In this document: piece by piece, positions 46,961 through 61,194 of the stretch
How the letters are laid out: the number at the start of each line of letters is the position of its first letter
How positions within the stretch are numbered: position 1 is the first letter of the stretch
Source of the DNA: Pterois miles
Taxonomy: Eukaryota > Chordata > Actinopteri > Perciformes > Scorpaenidae
Reading direction: 5' to 3'
Length of the DNA: 64,000 bases
Assembly: GCA_947000775.1 (NCBI GenBank)
Contig: CAMQGK010000567.1
Coordinates: 865,001 to 929,000, forward strand
The notes under the pieces: generated by a model
The model's database searches: none
Told to the model about the DNA's origin: nothing
The model's input: the letters and a program-made list of their open reading frames with translations, nothing else
Program-made: the position numbers and the translations under genes

Positions 46961-48411
46961 CGAGACACGTGACTAACAACTGACATGACAGAATAAGTCA
47001 GTGTTGCTTTTAGTTTCACAGTTGTTTGTTTGACCCATCCACCTCCACTCCCTCACGCCCTGACCGCATACAATTATGTTTACATTATATGTCTTAATTT
47101 TTGTCATATGGATTGTCATGTACTCCGTGCATGACATCGATTGCACGTCTGTCCATTCAGGGAGAAGATCCCTCCTCTGTTGCTCTTCCTGAAGTTTCTT
47201 CCAGTTTTTCCTTTTTTCCCAGCTAAAAGTTTTTTTTTTTTTTTTTGGTTGGGGAGTTTTTCCTTATCCAATAAGAGGGTCGCACTGTAAAAGACAGAGG
47301 GTTTTGTAACCTGTACAGACCTTGTGACCTGTTTACGCTGTTGCAGCCATCACCATGTTGAGAGCCCTGTAGAGGCAATCCCTCCGTCACTGATATGCTC
47401 TGACTTTTAAATTTTGCACCTTTAACTTTGCGGTAAACTTTGGTTTTGAGGGGACCAAAGCCAAAAGGTTGGTAACCACTGCCTTACAGGACCTTTGGTG
47501 GAGTGACTTCTTGACAGCATGGATCACACCTCTTAGCTTTTGGATAATCAAAAAACCATGCCACTTTTAGAGTCAAAGAAAGTGTGTCTTCAGGTGCCAT
47601 GTTCTCAAACTAGTATTCTTTCACTGATGAAGGAGCTGGTTGTGGTGCTAAAATATTTGCTGAATATATTGTTGGACAAAAACTTTTTGAGAGTCCTGAA
47701 GTTTAGACGGAGGGACGCGATATTTTTGAAATTTTCTCCTTAATTCGGGAGCTACTAATAACCATGAGACGATATATGGACACTGTGTCTGGTGTACAGG
47801 GTAATGATGGTGATGATGATGATGGGATGCACTTTGCCATCTTTATATGATGTCTGATTTACAGGGTTTCACTGGTATTGGGTTATTTAAGGTGGATAAT
47901 ACATCATTTCTGCTTTACTTTTTCATATTTCCGCCCATGATATAGATTTACATCAGAGATTCAGATCTTTAAGTCCTCTCAAAGCCTTCTTGATTGATGT
48001 CAGTGGAAAGGAACTTGGGGATACGGTACTGTGTTGACATGACAATTCAACATACAAAACCTTTCATTAATTATGTCAAATATGACAAGCTGTGGTCTAT
48101 CCTTAACCCCACATACCAGTCTGAGCCCAGCTAACTAAATGAGCCTTACGATCAGGAATACAGGGAGCCTCTGATGGCAAAACACACACTTAAGTCTTAT
48201 GTGGTTGTAGCTATTTTTGTTCCACTTTTTAAAACCTTTAATGTTGTTTAATTTGTGAATGTGTGAAGTGTTTTACTGTGTCTCACCCCATGCAGCTCTG
48301 GCCTTTGCACTATGTGATTACAGGCTACATTTTCAGACAAATTGCTCCAACACATTAAGCTGGAAAAAGGGTTGTGTCTTGAACATGTTAGTTAGACTCG
48401 AGGGCTAATTT

Positions 48412-48456
<45 letters not shown>

Positions 48457-49182
48457 GGGACACAATTAGAGGAAACTTCTAAAAAGAAATGCTGAGCCTG
48501 TTAGACACATCTCTTTTCTGACTCAGAAAAATGGGGAAATAATATTTTACTGACCGCTCTTCCCCCATGAGAATAAATTATTGGATGCATTTAATGTTAT
48601 TGATTATAGATTATGGGAAAAAAGTGTGTATGTGAAGGGGGTGTTTTCCCAGTGGACATCTCTTCTTGTTACTGCAGCTGGTACTTAAAACCTGACAAAA
48701 TGACTGTAAAGTTTCACTCCTAAACTTTTCCCTCTCATGTCTTTATATGTGTAATGTCGTCAGGTTAACGGCCGGCCTCGACTGTGAGCTGGTGTGACTG
48801 CTGTGTTTTTTTATAATGATGTCTGTTGTTTTCAAGTGAGAGCAGACTGACTGAGTTTTATTAGTTCTGCTGCCCTAGAGACACTCCTAATCATGTTCCT
48901 GTCTGTCTTTTTCTACTTTAAGCTACCTCAATTAAAGATTTTTCCTGTCAATCCACCGCAGTTGCACTGTTGATGATGTATTTTTTAAAACATATGATAT
49001 AAATTCATTGATATATATTACAGAGATCTGCAGCCACATTTCTGGCATCTGAAAGCTGAAACCTTTGGCATGTTTCAGGGCCACTGTCAAGCCATGGAGG
49101 TCATGTTGGTGCTCTACAAAGTCCCATCAACGCCTTACCTTTCTGTAATATCACAGCTTTGTCAGGGTACCAAAAAGCAGAA
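46961..49182. other. Intergenic DNA downstream of hoxb1a
   Basis: No gene is visible. 47090-47300 resembles a dispersed fish repeat (ATTGCACGTCTGTCC, CCCTCCTCTGTTGCTC, TTTTTCCTTATCC). A (GT)n tract lies at 48415-48453. Confidence 0.5.
48415..48453. repeat. (GT)n microsatellite
   Basis: A pure GT run in the intergenic region 3' of hoxb1a. Confidence 0.9.
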
Positions 49183-49310
49183 GCATTTGGCGAAGGCGGG
49201 GTACACCCAGGACACGTCGCCAGTCCATCGCAGGGCACATAGAGACAGACAACATATAGACACACAGCCATTCACACTCACATCCACAGTTTAGAGTCAT
49301 CAATTAACCT
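49183..49310 (-). mobile_element. 3' fragment of the tRNA-derived SINE-like family, reverse orientation
   Basis: The reverse complement matches the CTGCGATGGACTGGCGAC and GTCTGTCTCTATGTGCCC parts of the element at 22674. It covers only the middle and 3' body; the tRNA-like head is missing. No TSD was seen. Confidence 0.7.
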
Positions 49311-52300
49311 GTTATTTTGACTCACCATCCTACTGTCACAAATACTCACTAGAGCACCAAATGTGAATTAATCTGCCGCTGAAAATAGTCTCCAACGAAT
49401 GCATTATTTACCCCCTTTTGATTTTGAATGGAACTATATATCTCAAAGTACGGAAGTCAAAGTATATAAAGAAACTAAATGTTTGATCACCCAAAAATGT
49501 GCCCTACAGTTGAAGCAGGAGAAGGAAGTGAAGGAGGGAATATAGAAATGACTAGGGCAGAAAAGGAGCTGGTTGTCTTGCTCCTTGTGGATTAAAGAAA
49601 CAGCATCTGACAGAAGACAACATCCAGAGAACTTCATGCATTTCAATAGCATCCAGGCCTCTCACATCCTTACGGCTGCATGGCCTCTGGTTGACCCACA
49701 CCCGCACATGCAGGGCTACAGTGAGGAATGTAGTGGGGCTTTCCGGGTGGCTTGGCGACCTGTTGACCTTTGGAGAGCCTCTGGGATATCTAAACATGTA
49801 AACACACTCCTCCTCCTCATCCTCCTCTTCGTCTTCATCTCCCTCCGCTCTCTGCTGGTCTGAAGATGCCTGACCTGGAGCCTGGGTGGCGAGCTCAGTC
49901 ATCACCTCATCACACACACTGGACACAAACGTCCCTCAGATCCTCTTCCACACTCACACTTCATCCTGTGCAGCACATGACAGCAGTTGTTTTCTCATGA
50001 TGTGTTGCCGGTTTGGTCAAACTACTTTTTTTTCTCATCTTCTACTGCAGTCAGTGGGTTTGTACATTTCCAGATATTCCCCTACCAAGAACCTTTCAGC
50101 TGTGATTTAGACAAAGACTTTTGTCCTTTTCACCTCTCTACTAGTCAGGCTCACCGGATATAGGTGTGTGTATGAGCAGTGTTGGCTAACACTACGATTA
50201 CTGCACTTTAAAAGTAACTTGTTACGCTGCAGCATTACCTTCTGAGCAGTAGTTTGCTAGGGTACTTTTGCAGTGCTAAAAGTGAAAACCCCTTTGAGAT
50301 TCCATGTTGTTTATATTGTCCAGATGATACGTAGCATACTGTATGCCTACCTTTGAATGCACCGACTCTACTGCATAGCCTTACGGCATGTGCAACTCTT
50401 TTTTTCTTTCTTTTTTTTTTTTTTTTATCAGGCACTGTTCCCTCCATGTAATGCATCATAGGGACGACTCCATACAGTTGATCTGAGTGAGAGCTTTACT
50501 CAAACCAAAAGCTACCATCACGGTTTTGGAGCTGTAGCAGCAGCAGCCTTCTCCTTCATATGCTAGTGCTTCTTGAAGTCTGAAGTAGAGTTCCTCACAA
50601 CCGACCGACAGATGCTTACCCTCCAGGGGCAATTTGCATTTCACTGTGATGATCTTGTAACAGATTGCTTATTTGAAAGCGTAACTAAATAACTGATTGC
50701 TTGAACTGCAAATTGACATGTTACGTTACTCGTTACAACAAGAAGGATTTTAATAATGTGTTACCCTCAACGCTGGGTACAAGCCTGCTATTGGCCGCAT
50801 ATATACAAGGCATTCTGTTCCACTTCCACTCCTCCACTTTGCAAGGGCACCATCGCTGTATCCTGTGCTTAGCACTGCCTAAGACAACTTTGGCTGTTTC
50901 AAAGAAAGAAGAGAGCATTTTTTTTTTCTTATAGCAGAATGACACAGTGGTGAGCCAGACCTTTCTATGGCACTCTGGAGATATGTCTGGCTATTCTAGA
51001 GGACCTATCTACATAAGGGCCACGCTGCTTTGTGCACTGGTTCTTCATGTTGGTATGGGATGTAAATTGCTCAGGATACTGGACTGGAAATAAATAAATG
51101 CTAGAGGTTGGTCTCTGTGTTGACTCTTTTCTGATTCCTCTTCTGTTTGTAAATGGTGGCTCTAGCTAGAACTCTTTCAGTCTTGGAGACTGATGTTGAA
51201 CTAAACTGGTTTTACAGTGCAGTAAGACTGAGCCTGTAAAAACTGTCACAAACTCTGATGCTGTCACAAAATAACCACGATGATGTTATCAGGGTTTTCT
51301 CAGATTGGGCATGTACACTACATTTTTTTAACTGAAAGCCTGTGTTACAAACTAGAGCTGAGGAGTTTAAAAGATGTGACCATTTACTTTTCAGGAAGGG
51401 TCTAATGAAAGATGTGATTCATTGCATTGCATTATGGGAATTGTAGGACACATAGTAGGGTCTAAAAGTTAGGATAGCTCAGCATCTGTTCCTTCAATTT
51501 GACCATTCTTTCTAAAATCTGCCTCTCAGGTGTCCCAACTTTTTAAAGTGCAACACTAAATTGCTGGAATGACCTTTTAAATATTTCTACATCCAGGCTG
51601 ACACAAATCTCGTCTTCTCCCTGACTGGCGCATGAATTAAGAGACAAGTTTTTAGACTAAAACAACCTATTCTCACTCCCAACTCGTCAAATACCGCTCA
51701 CTCCAGGGGTGGGCACAGGTAAAAAAACGAACCGTTCGGTTCGCTAGTCACGGCTAGGGTCGTGTATGTATCGTTCGGTTCATTTGAAATAGATTATGAG
51801 GCCGACTGTGTATATTTTTTATCGCGTTAATTGTCACACTAGAAATTTGGGCCTATGGAAAGAGGCTGGACACGGTGGACAGGGGTATGAGGTATAACAT
51901 ATGCGCAGTGTAACTGAAGCTGCGGTTGTGCGTTGTGATTGGCTCAGTTTCTGTGAGGAAATTTATTCTTTGATTTTTTTTTTTTGGTTGCTGGTTTAAA
52001 AATGTAATAAATTATTTCTGACAATGATCCTGATATATTTGACTTCAGGACATCTCTGACTGCATACATGCTGGAAATCAAACATTCTTACTGTATCATT
52101 TAAGGATTTTCCAAAGTAAAAGTCCTTAGACGTGTATGATTCAACTTTTTCGCATGGTCTAGCGTTAAAAAAGTTAACAAAAATCACTATAGGAAGAGAG
52201 GGAAGGAAGAGAGGAGGAGCAAGAAATGTTGAAGATGGCTATAATGGTGATGCAGAAAGGTTGAGAGGAGTGTGAGAGAGAGAGAGATGGAGAAAGAGAG

Positions 52301-52430
52301 AGACAGAGAGAAAGAGTGGAGATTCTTTCAGGGTGACCTCATACGGTCTGACCCCCAACTTCTGTTTTCCTTTCCATAACTCATCTCAAGTTCAACACAG
52401 GGCTGTCTGCCTGCGTGTGTGTGTCTGCCT

Positions 52431-52469
<39 letters not shown>

Positions 52470-52579
52470 CGTGTGTGTTTGTGTGTGGGTGTGTGTGTCC
52501 ATGCCCTCACAATGAGCAGTGAAAGATAAAGTGGTGTGGCCACAGTTCAAGAGTTCAGTCTCAATCAAATAGATGAGTG

Positions 52580-52613
<34 letters not shown>

Positions 52614-52782
52614 GCCTGGCAATAGGGTCTGCAGTTTTGTCTATACATTGATCCATTTCTCCTCATGTTGAACACCCTGCTTGTCAGTAAAACTACGATT
52701 TCTAATCCGAGATCAGTGCAAAGTGGATAAGAAATCTTATCAAGGCCTACTGTATGTGTGTGTGGGTGTGTATGTGTGGATT

Positions 52783-52813
<31 letters not shown>

Positions 52814-54959
52814 CTGATCGTAGCCAGATGGTGCTCTGTGTATTTTTATCAGACAACAGTCTCATCATGTTTCTGCTGTTCTCCAAACTGCTGTTAAAAA
52901 AACACAAACATTTTTTTAAAAATATGAATCAGATTGGTCAAAAATCTCCATCCAGATAATCAGCTGATCCACAACACCGCGACTCATCATGCTACTGTTG
53001 TACATTTTGCAATTTAAACTAATCTGTTTTTAATATTTACAGCAATGGTTTTATTATTTCAAAAAACAAAACTTAATTTTCTTTATTTTTAACATCATTT
53101 TGTTTCAAATCAATGTGGCTGTTGATGGGAAAGTTAATAAAACAATATTAACAAAGTATAATCATATTTGCATCTGTTGATTTTTTGTGACTATTAAACA
53201 TTGTACCTGCATTGCTCTTAGAATGATATAGGTACAATATTACATAAAATTATATTTATAATACTGTATATTATAATTTAGAAATCTACTCTGTTTGTTT
53301 TTCTTGTTTCTAGATTTAGCATAACTTTGATAAATTTAAAATAAAATTAAAAAATGCATGTTTTAAGTAAGCATTTGATGCAGACATTCATCTTTATCTT
53401 GCTGCATCTCAGCGGGGGATGACTAAACACTGGGCTTTTCTGACAGTTATTCTTAATCTAATTACATGTAGTTCTTTACAGTTTTTACTGTCAAAGCAAA
53501 TCATTTGTAACTCTGGATTTCATAGTTCAACAGCACAACATGCTCTCGTATTCCTCTGTGGGAAACACAAATACCAGCAGTATTTATTTTCTGAGCTTAC
53601 TGTATATTAGGATTCTTCCAAACTACAGTAGAGTAGTTTTGTTTTCTGTTGCTGCTCCTCTGGTTGGCAATTTAATGTGAGAATATTGGTTCATGCTAAC
53701 TACTTTCACTTTGTATTTCCTGTATTAATTATGCTATTGAGACCTATTTATCAGACTCATAGAAGTTAATTTTTAAGTGATAAACAGTAGTAAAACCTAA
53801 ATTTGTAAATTTGACTACTCATATTTTAAGAATACAATCTCATGATCTCAAATCAGATTTCTCATGACATAAACATGTTCTTGAATTCAAGACCAATCCA
53901 GAGGTCTCTTGCAGTACAGACAGGATGTAGATACACCGCGGTGACTACACAATATCATCACTTATGATGAATAATACGTTAATTTGAAGTAATATGTGTA
54001 ACTCAGAACATGGTAGTTTCAGCCCACCACCATTTTAATCAGAGTTCAGACAAACAACACCAATAAAGCTGACAGTGATTTAGTTTAGTTTCTTAACTTA
54101 TTCACTTTCCATACATTTATATTGCTGCACTGGCACCAAATACCCGTTTCATATATTTTTTCTGCTCCAATAACTTTTCGTTTTGTGTTCATTTCAGCCA
54201 ATTTCCCATTTCATCCCAGTTTATACTGTATATAAGCATGTTGTTAATATCATATGTTAATTGCTGCTGGAGTTATTAAGAATTAGGTAAAAAAAAAAAA
54301 AGTAAATAATAATAATAAATCCAACAATTTATAGCAACCAGGGTTTTGCAGAAAAACATATGGATTCATTTTAAAATAATGACCAATAAGAGAGATGGTG
54401 ATTAAATCCTTGTCTCTGATTGGCTGTTCCTTCTGAATATACAAGTGATTAATGACATGATTACCTGAGAGCTGCCTAATCCTACCAAGTTGGGTTGCTA
54501 GGTTTCCATTAGAAATGTATATCATCACCATAATATAATATTATTCCATTAAAATGATTCGCTACATTATACATTCACAAATGTTGTGTGTATTATCATC
54601 CACACATCTTAGATATTCACTCTTTCACTCTGTGCTTTTTAAAACAATTTTAGCAGAAACACCAAAAATAAGAATAAGAAATAATAGTGGAGATGTCTTT
54701 TTGTTTAATGCATCATCCCTATATGTTCCCAGAAATGTTGTACCAGGTAGCAGTAATAATTCCCTTTAAAAAAACTTAAAATGTAGATGTGTGTTACGGT
54801 TTATGATACGGAACAATACAGTAGATTCATGTTGATATCAATCAGTTAATTACTTAATTAATTAAATTACAACTATAATTATATTCTGTTTATTTAATGT
54901 CATAGAGACATAAAACAATTAAAAATACCCACATTTTAATATTTTAATAATGGTGAACA
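49311..54959. other. Intergenic DNA, 3' of hoxb1a
   Basis: No recognised gene. Vertebrate synteny would predict skap1 downstream of hoxb1, but no SKAP-like coding exon is apparent. GT/CA tracts lie at 52434-52500, 52581-52610 and 52785-52810. A minus-strand open frame at 49552-49926 has an acidic run (DEDEEEDEEEECVYMFRYPR) but begins with GTG and shows no recognised family. Confidence 0.5.
52434..52810. repeat. Cluster of (GT)n and (CA)n microsatellites
   Basis: GT-rich at 52434-52500, CA at 52581-52610 and GT at 52785-52810. The first two are in opposite orientation and could pair. Confidence 0.85.
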
Positions 54960-55320
54960 TGAGTTAAGTGAAAAAAGTGAAGACAAGCTGATTGATAAAG
55001 GAAAATGCTGGAGTGTCTGTCTTTGATGCATTCGGTTCAGCTGAGTGTGTTTGATCAGTGGTGAGTGGTTGTGCTGGTTTTTTGTCTGTGGGGTCACCCT
55101 GAGTTCAGCAGCTCTCCTCCTCCGTTCTGCCCACAGAGGAGCTCTGCAGCCCTGCTGAGCAGCCGCCACGCCCCGCTGACCCAGGCCTGCTGCTCTGGAC
55201 AAAACACATCTGCATGGGCCTCCTCGACAGCATCGACAGCATCTGAGGCCTAAGATGATCCTGACATCCATCTCCTGGCCCTCCTTAAGCTTAAGAGGTG
55301 TTTCCCACAAGCATCGTAAC
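54960..55320 (+). promoter_or_regulatory. hoxb1a: Candidate 3' hoxb1a retinoic-acid enhancer block
   Basis: A GC-richer, repeat-free island in AT-rich DNA surrounds the DR5 element. It also contains TTGATCAG, an octamer-like ATCTGCATG and several GCTGAGCAG-type words. Reading frames through it have no family features. Mammalian and chick Hoxb1 carry a retinoic-acid enhancer 3' of the gene, so position and motif agree. Conservation is untested here. Confidence 0.5.
55091..55107 (+). promoter_or_regulatory. hoxb1a: DR5 retinoic acid response element
   Basis: GGGTCA-CCCTG-AGTTCA: both half-sites fit the RGKTCA consensus with the RAR/RXR-preferred spacer of 5. It lies 9.7 kb 3' of the hoxb1a stop codon. 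In mouse and chick a 3' RARE drives the early neural response of Hoxb1 to retinoic acid; equivalence is inferred. Confidence 0.65.
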
Positions 55321-58300
55321 GCCAGACTCTTAGAAATAATCGTAGATTAACGAGTTCCTCTCTGGCTCAGATTTCACTACCTTTTCATTGTTTCTGTTCG
55401 TGTTTGAATCTTTACTTTCATCAGAGCTGCTACACCACATACGGACACACATTACATACACAAAGTAATAACTTTTTTCTTTTTTTTACGCAACCTAGTG
55501 TGGAAATGTAATAAAACAATGTTAAAGATTGATGTTATTGGATTGTTATTCGGCTTTAGACTACATTCTGGTTCAAACTGATCCAAAACTGAACCATTTT
55601 AGAAAACACAGAAACCCCTTAAGGACTAATGAAACCCTCTGTGGAACCACTGGAAGGCCCTCAGGATCCTCTAATCATTTCTGAAATCCTCTTAACCTTT
55701 GTGATTTGTTGACACTGACGTTGCTTCCTCATTGTTTGGGTCCCACTGCTGCATGTGTAAAAATAATGATTGCAAAATGTCTTTACCTCCAACAGAAATC
55801 TGCACCTCTGACACAGAACGCGACAACTGCAGCTTTGTGCTGTGAAACCCATTATTTCCAAAGGCTTGCTTTTTCGCCGGGCTGCGGAGCGCCAAACCGG
55901 TCTCACAGGAAAGTGTACAAATACCTCAACATTACACGGACATGCCGCGCATCATGAGTATGCATTTTAGCCTTTTCACATGTCATTTGTACGCCATGCA
56001 AACGTCTGCAGTTAGGTTCAGGCAACGAAAGCACTAATTTAGGTTCAGGCAAGAAAACCATTTAGTTAGGGTAACGGAAAAAGTCATGGTTGGGCTTAAA
56101 GTAAGTACATAAAGTAAAACGTACGGAAACAATGTAACCCAACTATGGAAAACACATCACAAACAACTTGCAAAACAAAACATAACAACGGTTACGAACA
56201 CGGGTCTCCGTGGCCTGTTTCACAAAACCTAGAGGGAATTAAACCCCATATGGGATTAAGATGGGATTTTCCAGTTATCCAGGCTCAGTTTAGCCTTGAC
56301 TCAGTTTCATGAAAGCAGTGACATATTATTTATGGAGTTATGGAGATTTATTCTGTGCGGCAAGCCTGCTCCAGACCAGGCGAACAGCCAGGTTTGATTT
56401 ATTATTTCTGATCACAAATGAATGTGTTTGTTCGTCCATGATCTTATGTATTTTTAAAACTAAGTACTTAACTGACTACAAATCACCATTCAGTTAAGTT
56501 GACTGAAGTTGGGCGAAGACTGCTCTTCATATTGTTTTTAGAAGTTTGATGAATGTATTATTGATTAGAAATGGCTGAATACAGTTCACTGGACCAATAG
56601 TGTTCTGTGTATTCATGAAAGAACAGGGAGAGGACACCACAATGCTTTGACCTTTTATTTTTCTTTGGTTATTTTTCTTGGGTCTTGCAGTCCCCTCAGA
56701 TTTTGTTTTGTATGTGTGTGTGTGTGTGCTGTACAAACATCTGACAGTTTACAAATTATGTAAAATACATGCAGCATCAGTTTTTCATTATGCATGGTGT
56801 GGATGTCCTACATGTAACGCATACTATGTTACCAGGCTGCCTTTCAGGTTAGACAGTGTCTGGGTCCTGTTAGAAATGACGTTTCACTGCCTGCTTATCC
56901 ATTATGGACTAAATAAGTATTTCCACTATATTGACGTGTAGGCTACATCTAGCCCTCTTTCTTTCTTCTTCTTCTTTCTTGCTTTCTTTCTTTATAAATA
57001 ATGGTCATACTAGATTATGCCCCTGCTGTGCTATTAATGTGTTTAAAGAACTGACAAACTGTCAGATGTCTATAGGCCTACAACACACACTTACAACAGC
57101 AAATATAGTTTGTAGAGGTGCAAATATCAATGAAAAAAAGTGATTTCGTCAATGTTTAAAATTAAAAAGAGAAAAAACTGCAGCATTTGGACCAAGATAA
57201 GGAGATAAAAAGAAAACACTGAAGGGAATTAGAAAGAGACATAAGTGATCACTCCGATTCACCGCTCACTTTTACTTTGACAGAAACTCCTTGAATTGTT
57301 TAATTATGATGGTTTTAGTTAACAGCAGTGATGAGAGAATATAATGTTATAGGTTAATTTTAGGCTACTTACACACTGAGTCAGTCTGCTATTGTCTGCC
57401 ACGTCTTTTCTCACTGTTTTTAATGTTTATTGTGTCTCCTTTTGACATATGTGCTTTACTTCCTTGTAGCTGTTGCTCACTGTGTTTGAGGTACGCAGAA
57501 TGCATTTACTCCATTCAGCATCAGTAAATCTGTGATTGACCGTGTGTAAAATGTATAGCATATTTTTTGAGCTAGAAAAGAGAGCATTGTATTGTCTGGA
57601 GACTGACCTGAACACAGGGTTACAATCACTGAAGCCCTCTTATGATCCTCCTAGTTCACACTCAAGTTTCCTTCGATCCCTGGAATCATCTCAGTGATCC
57701 CTGCGGTTCCTGGAAGACCACTTTAAGGACCACTGGTTCCCAAAGTGGGGCATCATCTGCCCCCTTTTTATTGTGAGGGTTTTGAGTATCAAGCCTGGTG
57801 TTGAAAGATGACTCATATACATCAAATAGAGCTAAAAGCAATATTAAGTTAGTATAATGCATAGCAGAGTCATTCATTCACGTTTGGTCTTTTATAAGAG
57901 GAGGAAAGACAAAAGGTCACAAACCAAAAGCTGGCTGCAGAGTGACCGAAAATGTTTTTTTTTTTTTTTTTTTTTTGTCAACAGGCTGTATGCTGTTGAG
58001 GTCAGGGGGAGGGCAGGGAGCAGGAGGTTATCAGGCCAGACATTCCTGTCAGTCCAGACCTGAAAAGGGTCAGGAGAGATGAAGAACAGGACGTATTTCA
58101 ACATTTAGGATTGATAATCGATTTTTGAAATGTAAAGATTTCTCAACATTTTGCAAAAAAAAGTGGAAAGACAAAAACATGACAAATAAAGATTGATATT
58201 CAAAATAAAATTTAAAAAGTAAAAAAAAAACAATCATAATGTTTAATAACGTGCTAACATTTTTTTCACATTTGTCCCTATAAAATCATAATATGAGCTT

Positions 58301-58451
58301 CTTTTTATATAATATTTTAATGTTTTTTTCCACAGTATAAACTTTTTGTGTGTGTGTGCATGCTTGTGTGTGTTTATATGGCCGACAGGCCTGAACACCT
58401 ACGACTGTTTGCCTTAGCTAACGTTGTGTACCCCATGACCCTGTGTCCTTT

Positions 58452-58491
<40 letters not shown>

Positions 58492-61189
58492 CAGAATCTG
58501 CATGCTGTGTTAGCCTGAGATAAACAAGCTATTGTACTGTGTTCTTTCAGCACCCTGTGTGTGTGTTTTTGCGCACGGGTGTGTGTATATGTGTGTGTTT
58601 GTGTGTGTGTGTGTGTGTGTCTTTGAGAGAGAGACAAGGGGAAACAGGAACAGCTAAAGTGCATCAGCTATCCTCAACGCTTGGACGAAAGCAAAGGCAC
58701 ATCCATCACACAGTGACAATGAACACACACACACACAACACGACAAAATGGCAACGGCAATATTTAACGAACTGACATGTTTGACATGAAATCAATCAGT
58801 AATTGCGTAATAATAATTATCGAAGTCAAACTGCTGTTGACCAAGAACCTGAGCGAGGCCACACATACACTCAACGAGAGACAGTTTAATGAGGCGTGGG
58901 TGGGACTGAGGCAAAACTAGCAAGCAGCAGTTACCTTGACTGATTGTAAAAGCACCTGTCATTCAATGCCCCACAGCAACTGTCTTCTTAAATTTAGCCA
59001 AAGCAAAAATTACAGTGGGTTCCTTTCCGCAGGTAAAGGTATGAACAGTGAGACCAGCCTGCTTGATTTATTACCTCAGTGAATACTGTAAACATGAGTT
59101 TTAGGTCTCAATCGCTAATTTCAAGTCTTCTCCAATGCAGCATGATGTTCATTTCAGAGTCACATAGACCATAAAGCAGGGGATGCTTTAGGGTGGGGCT
59201 ACCCTGTGATTGACAGGTTGCTACCACGAATTTCCGCTCTGGAGTTGTCCATGATTGCATCTTAGAAATGTCTTATTATGGTTGTACTTAGCTCCACTCA
59301 CTGGTATCACTTCTGGCTTCAAAAAAAGCAAGATGGCGATGGCCAAAATGCCAAACTCGAGGCTTTAAAATGGCAGTCCACAAACCAATGGGTGACGTCA
59401 TGGTGACTGTGTCCACTTCTTATATACAGTGCAGTCCATGTCAGAGGCAGCATCTGATGGCCATTAGTGAAATTGCCTTTTATAGCACTTAGCACAGGGT
59501 TTAATAAGCTGTCATGGTGGGTGCTGCCAATACTGCCGATCTTGTCGGGTGATAAAGTTAGGTAGAAACATATGTCTTATACGATGACACTGGAGGGGGA
59601 TGGTTACTGTGTGGCTGCTACATTTCACCCACTTCGTAATGAGGTACTGCTAAAGTACACAACGCACCTCATGTTAAAGTGCTAATGCACATACATGTTA
59701 CGCAGATTACCAATGATCTTATATAATGTTGTTTATAGAGCAGGAGATCACTCTCTTGTGAGTTTATGACCAGTAGATGGAATTATTAATAATTACTTTT
59801 TTTTAAATTCACGCTAAAGTCACATCTCTAAAGTCAGTGGTCGGACTTCGCTTACTTTCAGTCAAATTGGAATAAAACAAAGACCACATGAAGGGGTCGG
59901 TCTCAGTCCAGCAGTTTTTGGTCCATATCAGACAGCGCCCGACATTAGACCACGCATACAGTGTGCTGTACAAGATGCATCTATTATTTGCATATTAAAT
60001 AAAATAAATAAATCAAAATGAAATCCTAAGGAAGGCCAGTATACTAGCAATGTTGATGATTTGTTATGTCATTGCTTTGAAAGATCAATATCGATGCTGA
60101 AATATTGAAATCTCAGACAGATCAGGTTTGTATTTAGTGCAGCCCACCTGTGATTGACTCACTCAAGTTGTATTTAGTGGAACCGTGTGAAGAGGGCCTG
60201 TTTGTCTCCGGTCTGTACTGTTTCCTGGAGGCCAGACGGTGAAGTCATGACCACAAGTTGTGATTGATCAGCAACAGTCTGACCACACATACCCCTCAGA
60301 GACTCGCCTGGGGAAACACACGCCATTATAAGACCTGAGGTTGCCAGGTGAGAAGATGTTATCCTCCTTTTATGGTTCCAGTGCAGCCATGATTGAGATC
60401 ATGTGCCTGTTACATTATTGTTGTTGGGTGAGTTGTAAGTTGTTCCACTTTTATGGCTCCAATTGACACACAACTGAGGCCTTTTGTCATCTATGTATGT
60501 ATCCTTATTGTTGCCAGGTCAGTTATAAGGTCACCAGCACCTCCGTCCCCAGTTTGTGACTCACCACTGAGCTCCTCCTTTTGTCTTCTTATCCTGTCAG
60601 CTCCAGCCTTAAAGTTCCCAGTTTGGACCAACCTCACTAGTTGTCGTCACATACTGCATGACTTCCCGTTTGTCTCCCTGTAGCTGCTGGGTCATTGGTT
60701 TATTGCCAGGTTTGTAGTGGTCCATCCTCCTTTATGGCTCCCTGTGACTAGTGACTGAGCTCTGTCCCTTGTCTGTTTCTCTTTTTACTGTTATTACTGA
60801 CATGGGTGACATTTACATCATTGTTCCGTATGCTTCAGAGACATTAGCAGGGTCACGGTCATTTATTCAGCCTGGTCTCTTTTTACTTACTCAGAGCTCT
60901 GAGGAAAGCAGCAGTGATCCAGGTCTCAGCACCTGGAGAGGCAGATATAACCTCTTACACTTCTGTAAGTTTGTTATGAGCATAAATAAAATGTATGATA
61001 GGAACAACATCTATCCTTGTATTCCCTCTGCAATAACCTTTGACTCATGACAATTTTGAACCTGGTTTTAATCAATGTTCAGGTTACTGTTCTGGAAATG
61101 TATGCAAACTAGCACATATTTGATAGTATAATGCCTCACTTGTCTCACAAACAAAAACTATTGATATCATAGAAAACCAGAAGCCTTTG
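55321..61189. other. Intergenic DNA, no gene seen
   Basis: 55966-56200 contains degenerate TTAGG-type element pieces (GTTAGGTTCAGGCAACG). (CA)n at 58455-58486 and GT runs at 58561-58620 flank a short unique piece. 59220-59450 resembles a dispersed fish repeat (CCAATGGGTGACGTCA, CTTCTTATATACAGT). No coding exon is recognised. Confidence 0.5.
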
Positions 61190-61194
61190 GTACC

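Noticed and set aside
54936..55310. 124-codon minus-strand frame as a gene
   Set aside because: Cys/Arg-rich composition from a GC-rich island, no family features; the block is better explained as a regulatory element.
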